Assembly: GCA_016932895.1 (NCBI GenBank)
Contig: JAFGCA010000425.1
Span: forward strand, 1-13,288
DNA: 13,288 nt
Reading direction: 5' to 3'
Source: Sedimentisphaerales bacterium
Lineage (GTDB): Bacteria; Planctomycetota; Phycisphaerae; Sedimentisphaerales; SG8-4
The translations under genes were made by a program, and so were the position numbers. The notes under the pieces are model-generated. The model was not told where the DNA came from. It ran no database searches and was given only the letters and a program-made list of their open reading frames with translations. Shown here in pieces: positions 1 to 6,403 of the stretch (positions within the stretch are counted from its first letter, which is position 1; each line of letters begins with the position of its first letter).

Positions 1-979
1 CGATCGCCTTCAGGACGCAATTGCCCCCTCTCGGCGACACCGCCAGATTGAGCCCGGCATCCTGCTTGGCCACCTGCATCAGCAGCCCGACCACACCGGC
101 CGCCACGGGCGTCGAGAAGCTCGACCAGTTGCCCGAAGTAATGTAGTCCGCCTCATCGGCGGTGCCCGCCGCGAGGCAGTTGCCCGGCGCGATCAGATCG
201 GGTTTGCAGCGGCCGTCGTCGGTCGGCCCTCCGCTCGAACGCTCCGGATACGCCAGGGCGAAATGCGCCAGATTCGTCGCCGCATCCTCGGTATTTACCG
301 AGCTGACCACGCCTACGCCGATCGCATTCGAACCGGCGCCGGGGTAGAACGGCGGATCGGACACGTTGGCCCCGTTGCCGATGCTGGCCACCACAATCAA
401 GCCTTCATGCTCGGCCCAGGACTCGATGCCCCGCGTCCACCAGGTCTCAAACGGGTAACCGAAGCTGGCGGCCAGCACATCAAGGTCCGGGCGGCTCTCA
501 GCAGCCACCTGCTCGGTCACAAAGTGCTGGAATTCGTAGATGTACGCCTCCGCATCGGGAACCGCTCCTTCGTATACGAACGGATCCAGGCTCTCGGCGA
601 TGCCCCGGGGGTCGCCGCCAAAGAGAATCGAGCAAATCGCCGTCGAGTGCGGCGAGACACCGGCCTCAAGGGCGGCGGCGTCCAGAAAATGCAGGTTGGC
701 CGTCTGGAAGCAGTTGTGGCCGACGTTCGGCCGATAATCGTTCTGCGGTTCTTCCGCCTCGCTGTAGGTGAAGCTGCGGCACACCACGCCGAAACGCACA
801 CCGGCACCGCTGAGACCCGGATCGAGCTGCCGCAGGGCATAGATACCCGCCCGGTCGAGCCCCTGGGGCTGAAGGCTCGCGCCCTCCTGCGCCCGCGCGC
901 CACCGGCCAGAACCGCCACCAGCGCCACGACCCATAACTTCAGGACCCAAACGGCTGTTTCGTCAATCGTCTTTATCAT
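1..979 (-). CDS. Secreted subtilisin-like (S8) serine protease, C-terminus outside window
   Basis: The reverse strand reads open for 326 codons from ATG at 979 (preceded directly by an in-frame GTG) to the window edge, so the gene is partial at its 3' end. An in-frame stop at 1016-1018 bounds the start. Residues 1-30 form a signal peptide: a hydrophobic stretch LKLWVVALVAVLAG, then GARA before QEG. S8 motifs follow: His111 in SPHSTAICSIL, the oxyanion Asn202 in VVASIGNGAN followed by FYPGAGSNAIGVG, and Ser287 in WSSFSTPVAAGVVGLL, matching GTSxATP. The first-strand motif that normally carries the catalytic Asp reads GVRFGVVCRSF, with no Asp. The fold assignment is firm. Activity is uncertain because of that substitution, and the substrate is unknown. 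The product is probably exported to the periplasm or beyond. A good promoter lies about 100 bp upstream. No convincing Shine-Dalgarno precedes the ATG. Confidence 0.88.
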   Translation of the reverse strand, partial: MIKTIDETAVWVLKLWVVALVAVLAGGARAQEGASLQPQGLDRAGIYALRQLDPGLSGAGVRFGVVCRSFTYSEAEEPQNDYRPNVGHNCFQTANLHFLDAAALEAGVSPHSTAICSILFGGDPRGIAESLDPFVYEGAVPDAEAYIYEFQHFVTEQVAAESRPDLDVLAASFGYPFETWWTRGIESWAEHEGLIVVASIGNGANVSDPPFYPGAGSNAIGVGVVSSVNTEDAATNLAHFALAYPERSSGGPTDDGRCKPDLIAPGNCLAAGTADEADYITSGNWSSFSTPVAAGVVGLLMQVAKQDAGLNLAVSPRGGNCVLKAI

Positions 980-1082
980 CACTGGACCCGAAGGGGGACA
1001 CCGCTCGCTGACACGTCATTCGTTCCCCCAGACGTCAACCTTCATTTCTGTTTTAAGATCCGTCCTCCAAATGACTGCTTCG

Positions 1083-1111
1083 ATGATAGCAGAATTCCGC
1101 CTGTTTTTCAA
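1083..1111 (-). promoter_or_regulatory. Sigma70-like promoter for the S8 protease gene
   Basis: On the reverse strand, TTGAAA (1111-1106) is followed by a 17-bp spacer and TATCAT (1088-1083). The spacer ends in TGC, which gives an extended -10. Both hexamers match consensus at five of six positions. The predicted start of transcription is near 1076, leaving a leader of about 97 nt before the ATG at 979. The leader holds a nine-codon frame (ATG at 1037, ending MKVDVWGNE) whose stop overlaps, in ATGA, the start of an 18-codon frame that runs into the protease start region. Assignment is by sequence match only. Confidence 0.6.
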
Positions 1112-1190
1112 GCAAATTTCGCAGTCGGGGCCAGCATACCATACTTTCCAGTATTGATAAAGCAGATTTGCAAAACTGTCGGCGGGAATC

Positions 1191-1219
1191 TTGCCTTACC
1201 GGACGACCGGCGGTATACT
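1191..1219 (+). promoter_or_regulatory. Sigma70-like promoter for pyrRB
   Basis: TTGCCT (1191-1196), a 17-bp spacer and TATACT (1214-1219) give four of six and five of six consensus matches at ideal spacing. The predicted start of transcription is near 1226, about 45 nt before the pyrR ATG at 1271. The promoter lies inside the possible longer reading frame that begins at 1154, which argues that 1271 is the true start. The spacer contains CCGG-ACGA-CCGG, a small inverted repeat. The leader is too short for a classical PyrR antiterminator/terminator pair, and I see none. Confidence 0.6.
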
Positions 1220-1270
1220 CACGGCAAAGATGGCGAACAAGCTGCTACTCAAGTGGATCAATCGCAGACT

Positions 1271-1798
1271 ATGAAGGTAATCCTGGACGCTGGACAGATT
1301 GAACGGACCCTCCGCGATATGACGAACGACATCGCCACGCGGACGCCGCAGGAGAACGATTTGGCGATCATCGGCATTCGCAGCCGGGGCGAGCTTCTCG
1401 CGCAGAGACTGGCCGATCACCTGGGGCAACAACTGGGCAAGCCCATTCCCTGCGGCACGCTCGACATTACGCTGTACCGGGACGATCTGAACTCGCCTCA
1501 GGGCAACGGCCAGCCCCTGGTCCGCACCACCGAGATCCGCTTCAATATCGACGACAAAACCATCATTTTGGTGGACGACGTATTATACACGGGTCGGTCG
1601 GCCCGTGCGGCAATGGATGCCCTGATCGATCTGGGGCGGCCCAAAGCCATCCGGCTGGCCGTCCTGGTGGAACGGGCCGGACGTGAACTGCCCATACAGG
1701 CCGATTACACCGGCTACAAGGCCGATGCCACGCCACAGCAGTCGATTCAGGTCCGCCTTATCGAATCCGACGGCAAAAACGAGGTCGTCATTGAGTAG
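1271..1798 (+). CDS. pyrR: PyrR bifunctional pyr operon regulator / uracil phosphoribosyltransferase
   Basis: This 175-residue protein matches the PyrR family over its whole length (Bacillus PyrR is about 180 residues). It shows IIGIRSRGELLAQRLA near residues 33-47, DITLYRDDL at 65-73, and the PRPP-binding loop IILVDDVLYTGRS at 98-110. It ends with VLVERAGRELPIQADYTG, typical of the family. PyrR proteins bind pyr mRNA in response to UMP or UTP and carry a weak uracil phosphoribosyltransferase activity; they act in the cytoplasm. The ATG at 1271 is preferred over one at 1154 because family similarity begins here and the promoter lies at 1191-1219. The Shine-Dalgarno is weak. It lies immediately before pyrB, consistent with one operon and with pyrimidine control. 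Confidence 0.95.
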   Translation: MKVILDAGQIERTLRDMTNDIATRTPQENDLAIIGIRSRGELLAQRLADHLGQQLGKPIPCGTLDITLYRDDLNSPQGNGQPLVRTTEIRFNIDDKTIILVDDVLYTGRSARAAMDALIDLGRPKAIRLAVLVERAGRELPIQADYTGYKADATPQQSIQVRLIESDGKNEVVIE

Positions 1799-1873
1799 AG
1801 AGCCATGAACCGGATTCTCAACATCGTGGAGCGGCACACGCCCCACAAAGCAAGGAAGCGGTACGGTACGGGT

Positions 1874-2836
1874 ATGGCAATCATACGAAAAGGCAAGCAG
1901 TTTCAGTGGGAGCGCAAGCACCTGCTCGGCTTACGTGAGCTCAGCGCCGAAGAGATTACCTACATTCTCGACACGGCCCAGGGCTTCGAGCAGATCAGTA
2001 CGCGCTCGGTGAAGAAGGCCCCGCCCCTGCGCGGCAAGGTTGTCGTCAATCTCTTCTTCGAGGACAGCACGCGGACCCGCACCAGCTTCGCCCTGGCCGC
2101 CAACCGCCTCAGCGCCGACATCATCGAATTCACGAAGAAGAGCAGCTCCGTCAGCAAGGGCGAGACGCTGCTCGACACGGCCCGCAATCTCGAAGCCATG
2201 GGCATCGATATCGTCGTGATCCGGCACAGCGCCGCCGGCGCGTCCAAATTCCTCAGCAAAAACATCGCCGCCTGCGTCGTCAACGCCGGTGACGGCTACT
2301 GCGAGCACCCCACCCAGGGCCTGCTCGACGTCTATACCATCCGCCAGATCAAGGGGACGCTCGAGGGCCTAAAAATCGCCATCGTCGGCGATATCGCCCA
2401 TTCCCGCGTGGCCCGCAGCGACATGTGGGCCATGACCAAGCTCGGCGCCGAGGTCACGTTCGTCGGCCCGCCCACGTTGATCCCGGCCCAGGTGGATCGC
2501 CTGCCGGTCAAGGTCAGCTACTCGCTCGACAAGGTCATCGAGGAGGTGGACGTCGTCAACATGCTCCGGATCCAGTTCGAGCGTCTCGGCGGCAACCCCT
2601 TCCCCTCCATCCGCGAGTATTCGAAATACTTCGGCCTCACCGTCGAGCGGATGAAACGGGCCAAGCCCGACATCCTCGTGATGCACCCCGGCCCGATCAA
2701 CCGCGGCCTGGAAATCGAAAGCCAGGTCGCCGACGGAGCCAACAGCGTCATCCTCCGGCAAGTCACCAACGGCCTGGCCGTACGCATGGCCGTCCTCTTC
2801 TTAGTAAACCAAGCCGCCGCCCAAACCACAAGCTGA
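1874..2836 (+). CDS. pyrB: Aspartate carbamoyltransferase catalytic subunit
   Basis: ATCase condenses carbamoyl phosphate with L-aspartate to N-carbamoyl-L-aspartate, the committed step of de novo pyrimidine synthesis. The 320-residue protein carries the carbamoyl-phosphate motif FFEDSTRTRTSF at residues 61-72, SSVSKGET at 91-98, HPTQGLLD at 145-152, the second-domain start IAIVGDIAHSRVARS at 168-182, and HPGPINRG at 271-278. Length fits the usual 305-320. An in-frame ATG at 1805, 6 bp after the pyrR stop, would add 23 basic residues. Family similarity begins near KGKQFQWERKHLLGL, so I prefer 1874, but the choice is not decided by the ribosome binding sites, which are weak for both. No pyrI-like regulatory subunit or pyrC follows; a convergent gene lies downstream. 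Confidence 0.95.
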   Translation: MAIIRKGKQFQWERKHLLGLRELSAEEITYILDTAQGFEQISTRSVKKAPPLRGKVVVNLFFEDSTRTRTSFALAANRLSADIIEFTKKSSSVSKGETLLDTARNLEAMGIDIVVIRHSAAGASKFLSKNIAACVVNAGDGYCEHPTQGLLDVYTIRQIKGTLEGLKIAIVGDIAHSRVARSDMWAMTKLGAEVTFVGPPTLIPAQVDRLPVKVSYSLDKVIEEVDVVNMLRIQFERLGGNPFPSIREYSKYFGLTVERMKRAKPDILVMHPGPINRGLEIESQVADGANSVILRQVTNGLAVRMAVLFLVNQAAAQTTS

Positions 2837-2963
2837 CAGAAGCCTTGATTGTCCGGATGACCTTAGCCATTTCGCCGAGCGGTTCTCCTCAAGAGTATAG
2901 GACCGCGTTTGCCTCGCGGGAACATCCGTGACATCGTTCCATGTGCATCAGCATCTCGTTCTA

Positions 2964-2984
2964 TTCATCACGAGTAGTGATGAA
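2964..2984. repeat. Perfect 8-bp inverted repeat between convergent genes
   Basis: TTCATCAC (2964-2971) and GTGATGAA (2977-2984) pair perfectly around the five-base loop GAGTA. The hairpin overlaps the stop codon of the leftward membrane-protein gene and lies 128 bp past pyrB. It could act as a terminator or transcript end for either convergent unit. Neither side has a strong U-tract, so the terminator role is only a possibility. The rest of the 131-bp gap after pyrB shows nothing clear apart from a 5-bp CCGCG/CGCGG stem near 2903-2919. Confidence 0.45.
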
Positions 2985-3459
2985 CACCATCTTTCTTCAA
3001 AGTGCGGCGGAGTAACACACCTTTGACCACTCTCACACGTAATTCCACACTGCCCGGAAGTGTCCCCTGGTAAACGGTTGCCAGCTCCTCGGTAAGAAAG
3101 TAAACGTGGTGCGCGCCTATCGGAACCAGTATCGGCTGATTTTGAACAGTACTGTCAACCTTGCCTCGCAGAGGGCGCCCTTTCAAGGACACGAGATTCA
3201 CGGGAGGAAGGGGAACATTGCTCTTCAGTTCTATGGAGATGCTCAGTGGTACGTTGGCAGGATTCAGGAAGACGAAACTCCCGCTACAGGTCCTCGTATT
3301 CGGCGCGTGGATATTGAGAGACACTTCGACCTCATCGAGGGTTGGTCTGTTTGCGATGCGGCGGATCACCCAACGGATGACGAGGAACAGTGACGTAACG
3401 AAAGTAAGCCCCGCCCCAGAAAAAAGCCATTCCTTGTTCTCTTTGAGAAGTTTGATCAC
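2968..3459 (-). CDS. Small membrane-anchored protein of unknown function
   Basis: I do not recognise a named family. The 163-residue product starts KLLKENKEWLFSGAGL, followed by one transmembrane helix at about residues 12-32 (WLFSGAGLTFVTSLFLVIRWV). A basic RRIANR stop-transfer stretch comes next, then a roughly 125-residue beta-rich domain (SGSFVFLNPANVPLSISIELK, then SVELRVRVVKGVLL). The topology suggests a short N-terminus and a soluble C-terminal domain; the positive residues after the helix favour a cytoplasmic domain. The start codon is GTG, supported by GGAAGGG 9 nt upstream (3469-3475). An ATG at 3466 is in another frame and yields only a short peptide. It follows the broken RhuM gene by 25 bp and is probably co-transcribed with it. 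Confidence 0.65.
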   Translation of the reverse strand: MIKLLKENKEWLFSGAGLTFVTSLFLVIRWVIRRIANRPTLDEVEVSLNIHAPNTRTCSGSFVFLNPANVPLSISIELKSNVPLPPVNLVSLKGRPLRGKVDSTVQNQPILVPIGAHHVYFLTEELATVYQGTLPGSVELRVRVVKGVLLRRTLKKDGVHHYS

Positions 3460-3484
3460 TCGTCATATCCCTTCCGCTGGACGA

Positions 3485-4617
3485 CTACTCCCGTGGGAAT
3501 TGTTGGTGTCCCCCATCTGTCTCTTTTTGATTCTTCCCGCTCTGTTTGCGGGACTTGGGTATCTTGGACTGTGGCGCGCGTTCCAGGCGTTTTATCTCCT
3601 TGACCGCCTTGTCGAAGTGCGCCTCCACCGGGCTGAGCAGTGCGGCCTGCTGAGCGCGCCACTTCTCATATTCAAGCTCGGCCTTGGCCAAGGCATCATC
3701 GTGCGAGACCTCTCCAGCATGGGTGAGAATGTCGCGTTCGGACAGACGAAGGAAGTCATCCAGCTTGGCAGTCCAGTCGCGCATGTACATGGGCTTTCGA
3801 CTGCGGGCTTGTAGCTCACCAAAGTGAGGTAGAATGACACGATAAGATTCAGAGCCTCAAGTTCCTCCTTGTTGAGATAGTCCTTTGCCACGGCGATATC
3901 CGATTTTCGGAGCTTGTCGCCGGTCCAGGCAGTCAGCCCCATGTGGGGCTTTCCTGCGTCGGCTCGCCCGACAATGATCTCCGCGGCTGTATGACCGTGC
4001 GCAGCCCAATGCATCTTGTTCTGAACAGTGGCGAAGAACTGGCGAGATATGTCCATGTTCGGATCATAGTCGATGCTCGTAGCGTAGATAGCGAGGATTT
4101 TTCGCCAGAAGACCTTCTCGGACGAGCGGATATCGCGGATGCGCGCGAGCAGTTCGTCGAAATAGTTGCCGCTGCCGGCCTGTTTGAGCCGTTGGTCGTC
4201 CAGGGAGAACCCCTTGATCAGGTACTCCCGGAGCCGCTGGGTGGCCCAGATGCGAAACTGCGTACCACGATGGCTCTTCACCCGGTAGCCGACCGAGATG
4301 ATGACGTCGAGATTGTAGTGCTCAATCCGGCGTTCGACCCGCCGAGGCCCCTCCGTTTGAACCGTTGCAAATTCTGCAACAGTTCCCTTCCGCCCGAGTT
4401 CGCCTTCCTGGAAAACGTTCGCGATGTGCCGCGAAATAACGGACTTGTCCCGCTGGAACAACTCAGCCATTTGGCTTAGCGATAGCCACACCGTCTCGCG
4501 AAAAACGCGGACCTCGACACGCGTCAGCCCGTCTTCGGTCTGGTATAGGATGAACTGGCCGGGGTCGTCCGGCAGAGCCGGCAAGTTGCTCGTCCCATCT
4601 GATAAGTCGTCACCCAC
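3485..4617 (-). pseudogene. RhuM-family protein, interrupted by a one-base frameshift
   Basis: The N-terminal 266 residues read in one frame from GTG at 4617 and match the RhuM family: LSLSQMAELFQRDKSVISRH at 46-64 looks like a DNA-binding helix-turn-helix, with YNLDVIISVGYRVKSHRGTQF at 101-121 and LNLIVSFYLTL at 256-266. Near 3818-3823 the frame changes. The next frame continues the family as ELQARSRKPMYMRDW, then LDDFLRLSERDILTHAGEVS, ending at 3485. One missing base, TTGGTGAG where TTGGNTGAG would stay in frame, explains this; without it the first frame runs to 3592 through about 75 unrelated residues. The repaired protein would have about 377 residues. The start has GGAG 8 nt upstream and a promoter nearby. 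RhuM proteins occur in pathogenicity and accessory islands, sometimes fused to Fic/Doc domains; their biochemical role is unknown. A sequencing or assembly error is the main alternative to a true pseudogene. Confidence 0.85.
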
Positions 4618-4667
4618 GATTTCTTCTCCATCTCACGAAAAACAGCAAGTTTCCATATCCACGGTCC

Positions 4668-4696
4668 ATTGTAGAAACAGGCCACCGAGGAGGCAA
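4668..4696 (-). promoter_or_regulatory. Sigma70-like promoter for the RhuM / membrane-protein unit
   Basis: On the reverse strand, TTGCCT (4696-4691), a 17-bp spacer and TACAAT (4673-4668) match consensus at four and five of six positions. Transcription would begin near 4661, giving a 44-nt leader before the GTG at 4617. The -35 hexamer is the same TTGCCT as at pyrR. The rest of the 217-bp gap up to the phosphoesterase stop holds only a short GGACGTTCGTCC inverted repeat at 4789-4800 and no gene that I can support. Confidence 0.55.
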
Positions 4697-4834
4697 ATGG
4701 AATGTCCGCGAAGCGAGGCGGGATTCTTCCTCGTTCGCCCAATCTCTTCATGCAGACTCAGCGCGCGGCGTGCCCCGCAGGTTCGTCTGGACGTTCGTCC
4801 GCTATTTGCATACACGCGCTTGACAGCCGACCGT

Positions 4835-5695
4835 CTACAGGACGATCCGCTCGGGCAGGGTGTCGTAGGCGTGGTATTGGTGCTCGATGCGGCCGGGGTA
4901 CATCTTGACGATGCGGAAGCCCAGAGGGTCCTTGGGCTGGCCCATTTGTTCCAATGCGATTCCGCTCGAACTGGTGGTGATCAGCTCCAGTTCGCCGTCC
5001 TTGACGTACGTGTTGTGGTGAAAATGGCCGGAGAAGACGGCGTCGACGTGGTATTTGTGGAACATTCCCAGCAACGTGCGACGGCGGCTCCGGGGCAGGT
5101 TGAAGTACTCATCGTCCTCGTCGGCCCGCCGCAGAGCCAGCGGATAATGCGTGTACACGGTGATGTGGTCGTAGCCCTTGTCCTGGGCCGCCTGGAGCGT
5201 GTCCTCCAACCACTGCATCTGCCACTGGTACAAGGGCCCGTCCTCCGGCCCTGACTTGACCATCGTCGAGTCGAAGACGACAAAGAAGCTGTTCTTGTGG
5301 CCAAAGGCGTACCAGGGAGACCCGAACCGGGCCTGGTACCATCCCAGCGACTTGGGCTCGCTCGGAACATAGTCGTGGTTTCCGCTTACGTTGTAGAGTG
5401 GGATCGTCTCGTCAAGTGTCGCCGCCACCTCCAGATACGCCTTCGCCTCTTTCTCGTCGCCGGGATGATTGATCAGGTCGCCGCAAACGATGACGAAATC
5501 GGGCTTGAGCCGATTCGCGCATCCAACGGCCCGCTGCCAATCCTCTTTCGAGCCCCAGAAGAGCTGCGGATCGGCCATAACAAAATAGCAGAAGCCCCCT
5601 TCGCCATTCCCCGCGGCACAGGCCCCTCTCAATCCCGGCCAGGCCCATGCCGCCGCACCCAGGCCCGCCATCTTCAAGACATCACGCCGCTTCAT
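4835..5695 (-). CDS. Tat-exported calcineurin-like metallophosphoesterase
   Basis: The 286-residue protein begins with a twin-arginine signal, MKRRDVLKMAGLGAAAWAWPG, ending near residue 27, so it should be folded before export. The metallophosphoesterase motifs appear in order: ADPQ at 41-44 (metal Asp42), CGDLINHPGD with Asp73, SGNHDYV with Asn106, His107 and Asp108, YTHYPL with His183, and SGHFHHN with His224 and His226. The first motif is DPQ rather than DxH, as I recall for the CPPED1-like branch. The family hydrolyses phosphomono- or diesters with two metal ions; the substrate here is unknown. The start at 5695 has GGAG six bases upstream and lies 79 bp downstream of a clear promoter. 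Upstream in-frame codons to 5917 cross that promoter and are rejected. No partner gene is adjacent. Confidence 0.9.
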   Translation of the reverse strand: MKRRDVLKMAGLGAAAWAWPGLRGACAAGNGEGGFCYFVMADPQLFWGSKEDWQRAVGCANRLKPDFVIVCGDLINHPGDEKEAKAYLEVAATLDETIPLYNVSGNHDYVPSEPKSLGWYQARFGSPWYAFGHKNSFFVVFDSTMVKSGPEDGPLYQWQMQWLEDTLQAAQDKGYDHITVYTHYPLALRRADEDDEYFNLPRSRRRTLLGMFHKYHVDAVFSGHFHHNTYVKDGELELITTSSSGIALEQMGQPKDPLGFRIVKMYPGRIEHQYHAYDTLPERIVL

Positions 5696-5745
5696 TTTCT
5701 GCTCCGTTACATCCGACCGGGTAAGCATAGATATCCGCCGCCAGC

Positions 5746-5767
5746 TTCTCGCGCCCTCGAGCGAGAA
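5746..5767 (-). repeat. Hairpin in the phosphoesterase leader
   Basis: TTCTCGC (5746-5752) and GCGAGAA (5761-5767) form a perfect 7-bp stem with an 8-base loop. It sits directly after the predicted transcription start, at the 5' end of the leader. It could stabilise the transcript or be a binding site. No riboswitch class is recognisable. Confidence 0.4.
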
Positions 5768-5780
5768 TGCCCCGGTCGCG

Positions 5781-5809
5781 AGTATAGTCAGCCACCGAGA
5801 CAAAATCAA
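5781..5809 (-). promoter_or_regulatory. Sigma70-like promoter for the phosphoesterase gene
   Basis: Reading leftward, TTGATT (5809-5804), a 17-bp spacer and TATACT (5786-5781) give four of six and five of six consensus matches. Transcription is predicted to begin near 5774, some 79 nt before the ATG at 5695. This position supports the short Tat-signal start of the gene. Confidence 0.58.
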
Positions 5810-6357
5810 CGCGATTGGGCGGCCCCTGGACGCTAACGGCCTGCGCGCAACCAAGAGCCAGAGAATCGCAGTTTCTTCCTTGACGGCGCGGGGAGAGTAT
5901 GGTATTTGCAAAACCAATACGAGCGTATCGTAATAGGAAGTGAACGGTAGCGAATCATGACGAGCGAAGCGGACATCTCGCGGTTCCGCGCAGAAATCGA
6001 AGGCAGAGCCGAGTCCATGAGAAGCCGGTTGCGCGGCGTGCCGGGAGCCGCGGTGTCAAACGAAGCCAATTATCGCTGTTTTTGGCATGGGAACGGGGGT
6101 CGGGGTGGAAAACAAAGCCAATTTGCCTTGCCGGCCGGCATGTGCGATGTACGCGCCGGCTCCGGCGTCGGCACGCTCGCGCCTGACGCTGCCGCGGCAC
6201 ACCGGAACCGGATGGCGCCAAACAAACCCAATTCCCATGCGAGCGAGATAGCGATAAGTCCATTTCTCAAAATGGATTATGACGGATCAAGCCGATCCCG
6301 GCGGCGCGAAAACGAACCCAATTCGCGAACTGCCGGCCAAGGCGGAAGGGAAAGAAA
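5810..6357. other. Gene-free region with a clustered 14-bp motif and hairpins
   Basis: No reading frame here has a credible start, ribosome binding site or family match. The left portion is plain upstream sequence with a short ATACG/CGTAT palindrome at 5917-5928. From 6058 to 6323 it holds four copies of the AAACRAASCCAATT motif. Between copies three and four is a hairpin, TCCATTT-CTCA-AAATGGA (6259-6276). The GC-rich blocks between copies are rich in GCCGGC and CCGG and could fold further. Confidence 0.6.
6058..6323. repeat. Four direct copies of a 14-bp motif AAACRAASCCAATT
   Basis: Copies lie at 6058-6071 (AAACGAAGCCAATT), 6110-6123 (AAACAAAGCCAATT), 6220-6233 (AAACAAACCCAATT) and 6310-6323 (AAACGAACCCAATT). 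They differ only at positions 5 (G/A) and 9 (G/C). All are in the same orientation. Start-to-start distances are 52, 110 and 90 bp, so they are not periodic, do not keep a reading frame, and are not a CRISPR array. The AT-rich motif stands out in GC-rich surroundings. I recall similar motifs translated as KTKPI or NKAN in spurious planctomycete hypothetical proteins, which would make this a dispersed genomic repeat; that is memory, not a search. Confidence 0.7.
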
Positions 6358-6386
6358 GAGCCTGCCGGCATGGGGTCGGCAGGCTC
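6341..6386 (-). terminator. Rho-independent terminator of the triple-repeat exported protein gene
   Basis: GAGCCTGCCG (6358-6367) and CGGCAGGCTC (6377-6386) pair perfectly over 10 bp around a 9-base loop. Read leftward, the stem is followed by TTTCTTTCCCTT, a U-rich tail. It begins 18 bp after the stop codon at 6404, the expected place for termination of that gene. Confidence 0.75.
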
Positions 6387-6403
6387 GAGAAAACGCGTTT
6401 GTC

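Noticed and set aside
263..937. Forward frame of 224 codons across the S8 protease
   Set aside because: The reverse strand carries all the protease motifs in one open frame; the forward frame shows no similarity and no start signal.
1154..1270. N-terminal extension of PyrR by 39 codons
   Set aside because: It begins upstream of the predicted promoter and has no similarity to PyrR.
3592..3817. In-frame C-terminal tail of the RhuM first frame
   Set aside because: About 75 residues unlike the family, while the neighbouring frame continues it; this is out-of-frame readthrough after the frameshift.
5696..5917. N-terminal extension of the phosphoesterase by 74 codons
   Set aside because: It crosses the promoter at 5781-5809, and the twin-arginine signal begins exactly at 5695 with a ribosome site.
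6058..6323. CRISPR array
   Set aside because: The repeats are only 14 bp, spacers range from 38 to 96 bp, and no cas gene is in the window.
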